Made by a program: the position numbers and the translations under genes. Below, in pieces: positions 63,212 through 64,000 of a stretch of DNA of 64,000 nt. The stretch covers positions 2,914,001 through 2,978,000 of the forward strand of contig NZ_CP054044.1 in the NCBI RefSeq assembly GCF_013282745.1, read 5' to 3'. Under the pieces are notes generated by a model. It saw only the letters and a program-made list of their open reading frames with translations. It was not told the origin of the DNA and did not search any database. Source of the stretch: Yersinia bercovieri ATCC 43970. Lineage in GTDB: Bacteria; Pseudomonadota; Gammaproteobacteria; Enterobacterales; Enterobacteriaceae. Each line of letters begins with the position of its first letter. Position 1 is the first letter of the stretch.

Positions 63212-64000
63212 TGGTAATGAATGGCAAGCGTGCCCTGATCACCGGTATCCAGGGATTTACGGGCCATTACATGGCAGTGGAATTATCCGCTGCTGGTTAC
63301 CGGGTGTTTGGTTTAGGCTCACAGCCATCAAATGAACCTGATTATTTTGAAGTAGATTTACTTGATGCTAACAGACTTACTTCTATCATTGAGCAGGTGA
63401 GACCTCATTTTGTTGTTCACCTTGCTGCCATTGCATTTGTCGGACATGGCGATCCAGGCGCTTTTTATGATGTTAATGTTGTTGGTACCAGGAATTTATT
63501 AGCCGCGTTGAATAGGATTTCCGACACTATAGACGCAGTTTTACTTGCCAGCAGTGCTAATGTTTATGGTAACACCCAAGCTGGCATGTTGAGTGAAACA
63601 GCCGTGGTAAATCCTGCTAATGATTATGCCGTCAGCAAGTTAGCCATGGAGTATATGGCTAAATTATGGTCTGATAAATTACCCATTATCATTGTTCGTC
63701 CCTTTAACTATACTGGTGTTGGGCAATCAGATAATTTCTTACTGCCTAAAATAGTTTCTCACTTCAAACGTAAAGCCGATCAAATAGAGTTAGGAAATTT
63801 AGATGTATGGCGCGACTTTACGGATGTTAGGGCATTAGCAAAAGCATATTTAGGTCTATTAGCAGCCAAACCTATTGGCGAGATTGTTAACGTCTGTTCT
63901 GGTCGGGCCTATTCATTACGTGAAGTGATTAGCCTATGTGAAGAAATAACCTCGCATAACCTAGCTATTCATGTTAATCCAGCCTTTGTTCGTGCTAATG
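63211..64000 (+). CDS. rmd: GDP-4-keto-6-deoxy-D-mannose reductase (Rmd-like), 3' end outside the window
   Basis: 263 residues visible; open at base 64000. Extended SDR fold: GIQGFTGHY cofactor loop, LLASSANVYGN, catalytic DYAVSKLAMEY, then RPFNYTGVGQSDNFLLPK and NVCSGRAYSLREV, all typical of Rmd. The likely product is GDP-D-rhamnose, but the closely related 6-deoxy-talose synthases cannot be excluded. Start is ATG at 63211; ATG 63217 is an alternative. Confidence 0.85.

Overview
The window looks like chromosome of a Yersinia species outside the pestis/pseudotuberculosis pair, most like the Y. enterocolitica group. This rests on enterobacterial gene order (folE-yeiB-galS-mglBAC, cdd-yohK-yohJ, metG/mrp-udk-dcd-asmA), on proteins that read as close relatives of the E. 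coli ones, on intergenic ERIC and YPAL-like palindromic repeats typical of yersiniae, and on a complete hydrogenase-4 locus. No sequence search was possible, so the genus is an inference.

Left edge (1-2400, minus strand): the most interesting part. A 70-residue peptide gene ends in the heptapeptide WSWSKSF plus a TQQ tail. This is the darobactin core (WNWSKSF) with one substitution. It is followed, after a perfect hairpin, by a large MacB/FtsX-type ABC permease that runs off the window. The order precursor then exporter permease matches darA-darB, so the remaining exporter genes and the radical SAM maturase would be expected just beyond base 1. The predicted product is a darobactin-type RiPP aimed at BamA.

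2.5-14.4 kb: formaldehyde detoxification genes (frmA, S-formylglutathione hydrolase), a LysR regulator divergent from an MFS permease, then folE, yeiB, galS and the galactose/methyl-galactoside ABC transporter mglBAC, with Gal operators and CRP sites in front of both galS and mglB.

14.5-32.5 kb: an anaerobic formate-hydrogenlyase region. It holds the sigma-54 activator FhlA, a cysteine-type formate dehydrogenase H (fdhF) with hydN, the whole hyfABCDEFGHI set followed by hycH/hyfJ and hycI, and divergent hypA-hypC. Three -24/-12 promoters (hydN-fdhF, hyfA, hypA) and a shared TGTCG-N7-TGACG element suggest one FhlA-controlled regulon. Formate oxidised by FdhF would pass electrons through the ferredoxin-like HydN/HyfA to the membrane-bound [NiFe] hydrogenase 4.

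32.5-53 kb: housekeeping genes with interspersed repeats: sanA, an ERIC/ERIC/YPAL repeat cluster, maeA, cdd, yohK-yohJ, an MFS exporter, a LVIVD-repeat protein with an orphan periplasmic binding protein, metG, mrp, udk, dcd, asmA, dcuC and yegH.

53.3-64 kb: a polysaccharide cluster behind a JUMPstart/ops element. It contains manC and manB (GDP-mannose), wzm-wzt (ABC exporter with a C-terminal carbohydrate-binding extension), a methyltransferase with a coiled coil (likely chain terminator), a 771-residue multidomain glycosyltransferase, gmd, and a 4-keto-reductase cut by the window edge. Together they suggest an ABC-transporter-dependent polymer built from GDP-D-rhamnose or a related 6-deoxyhexose. 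The four central genes are visibly AT-richer than the sugar-nucleotide genes around them.
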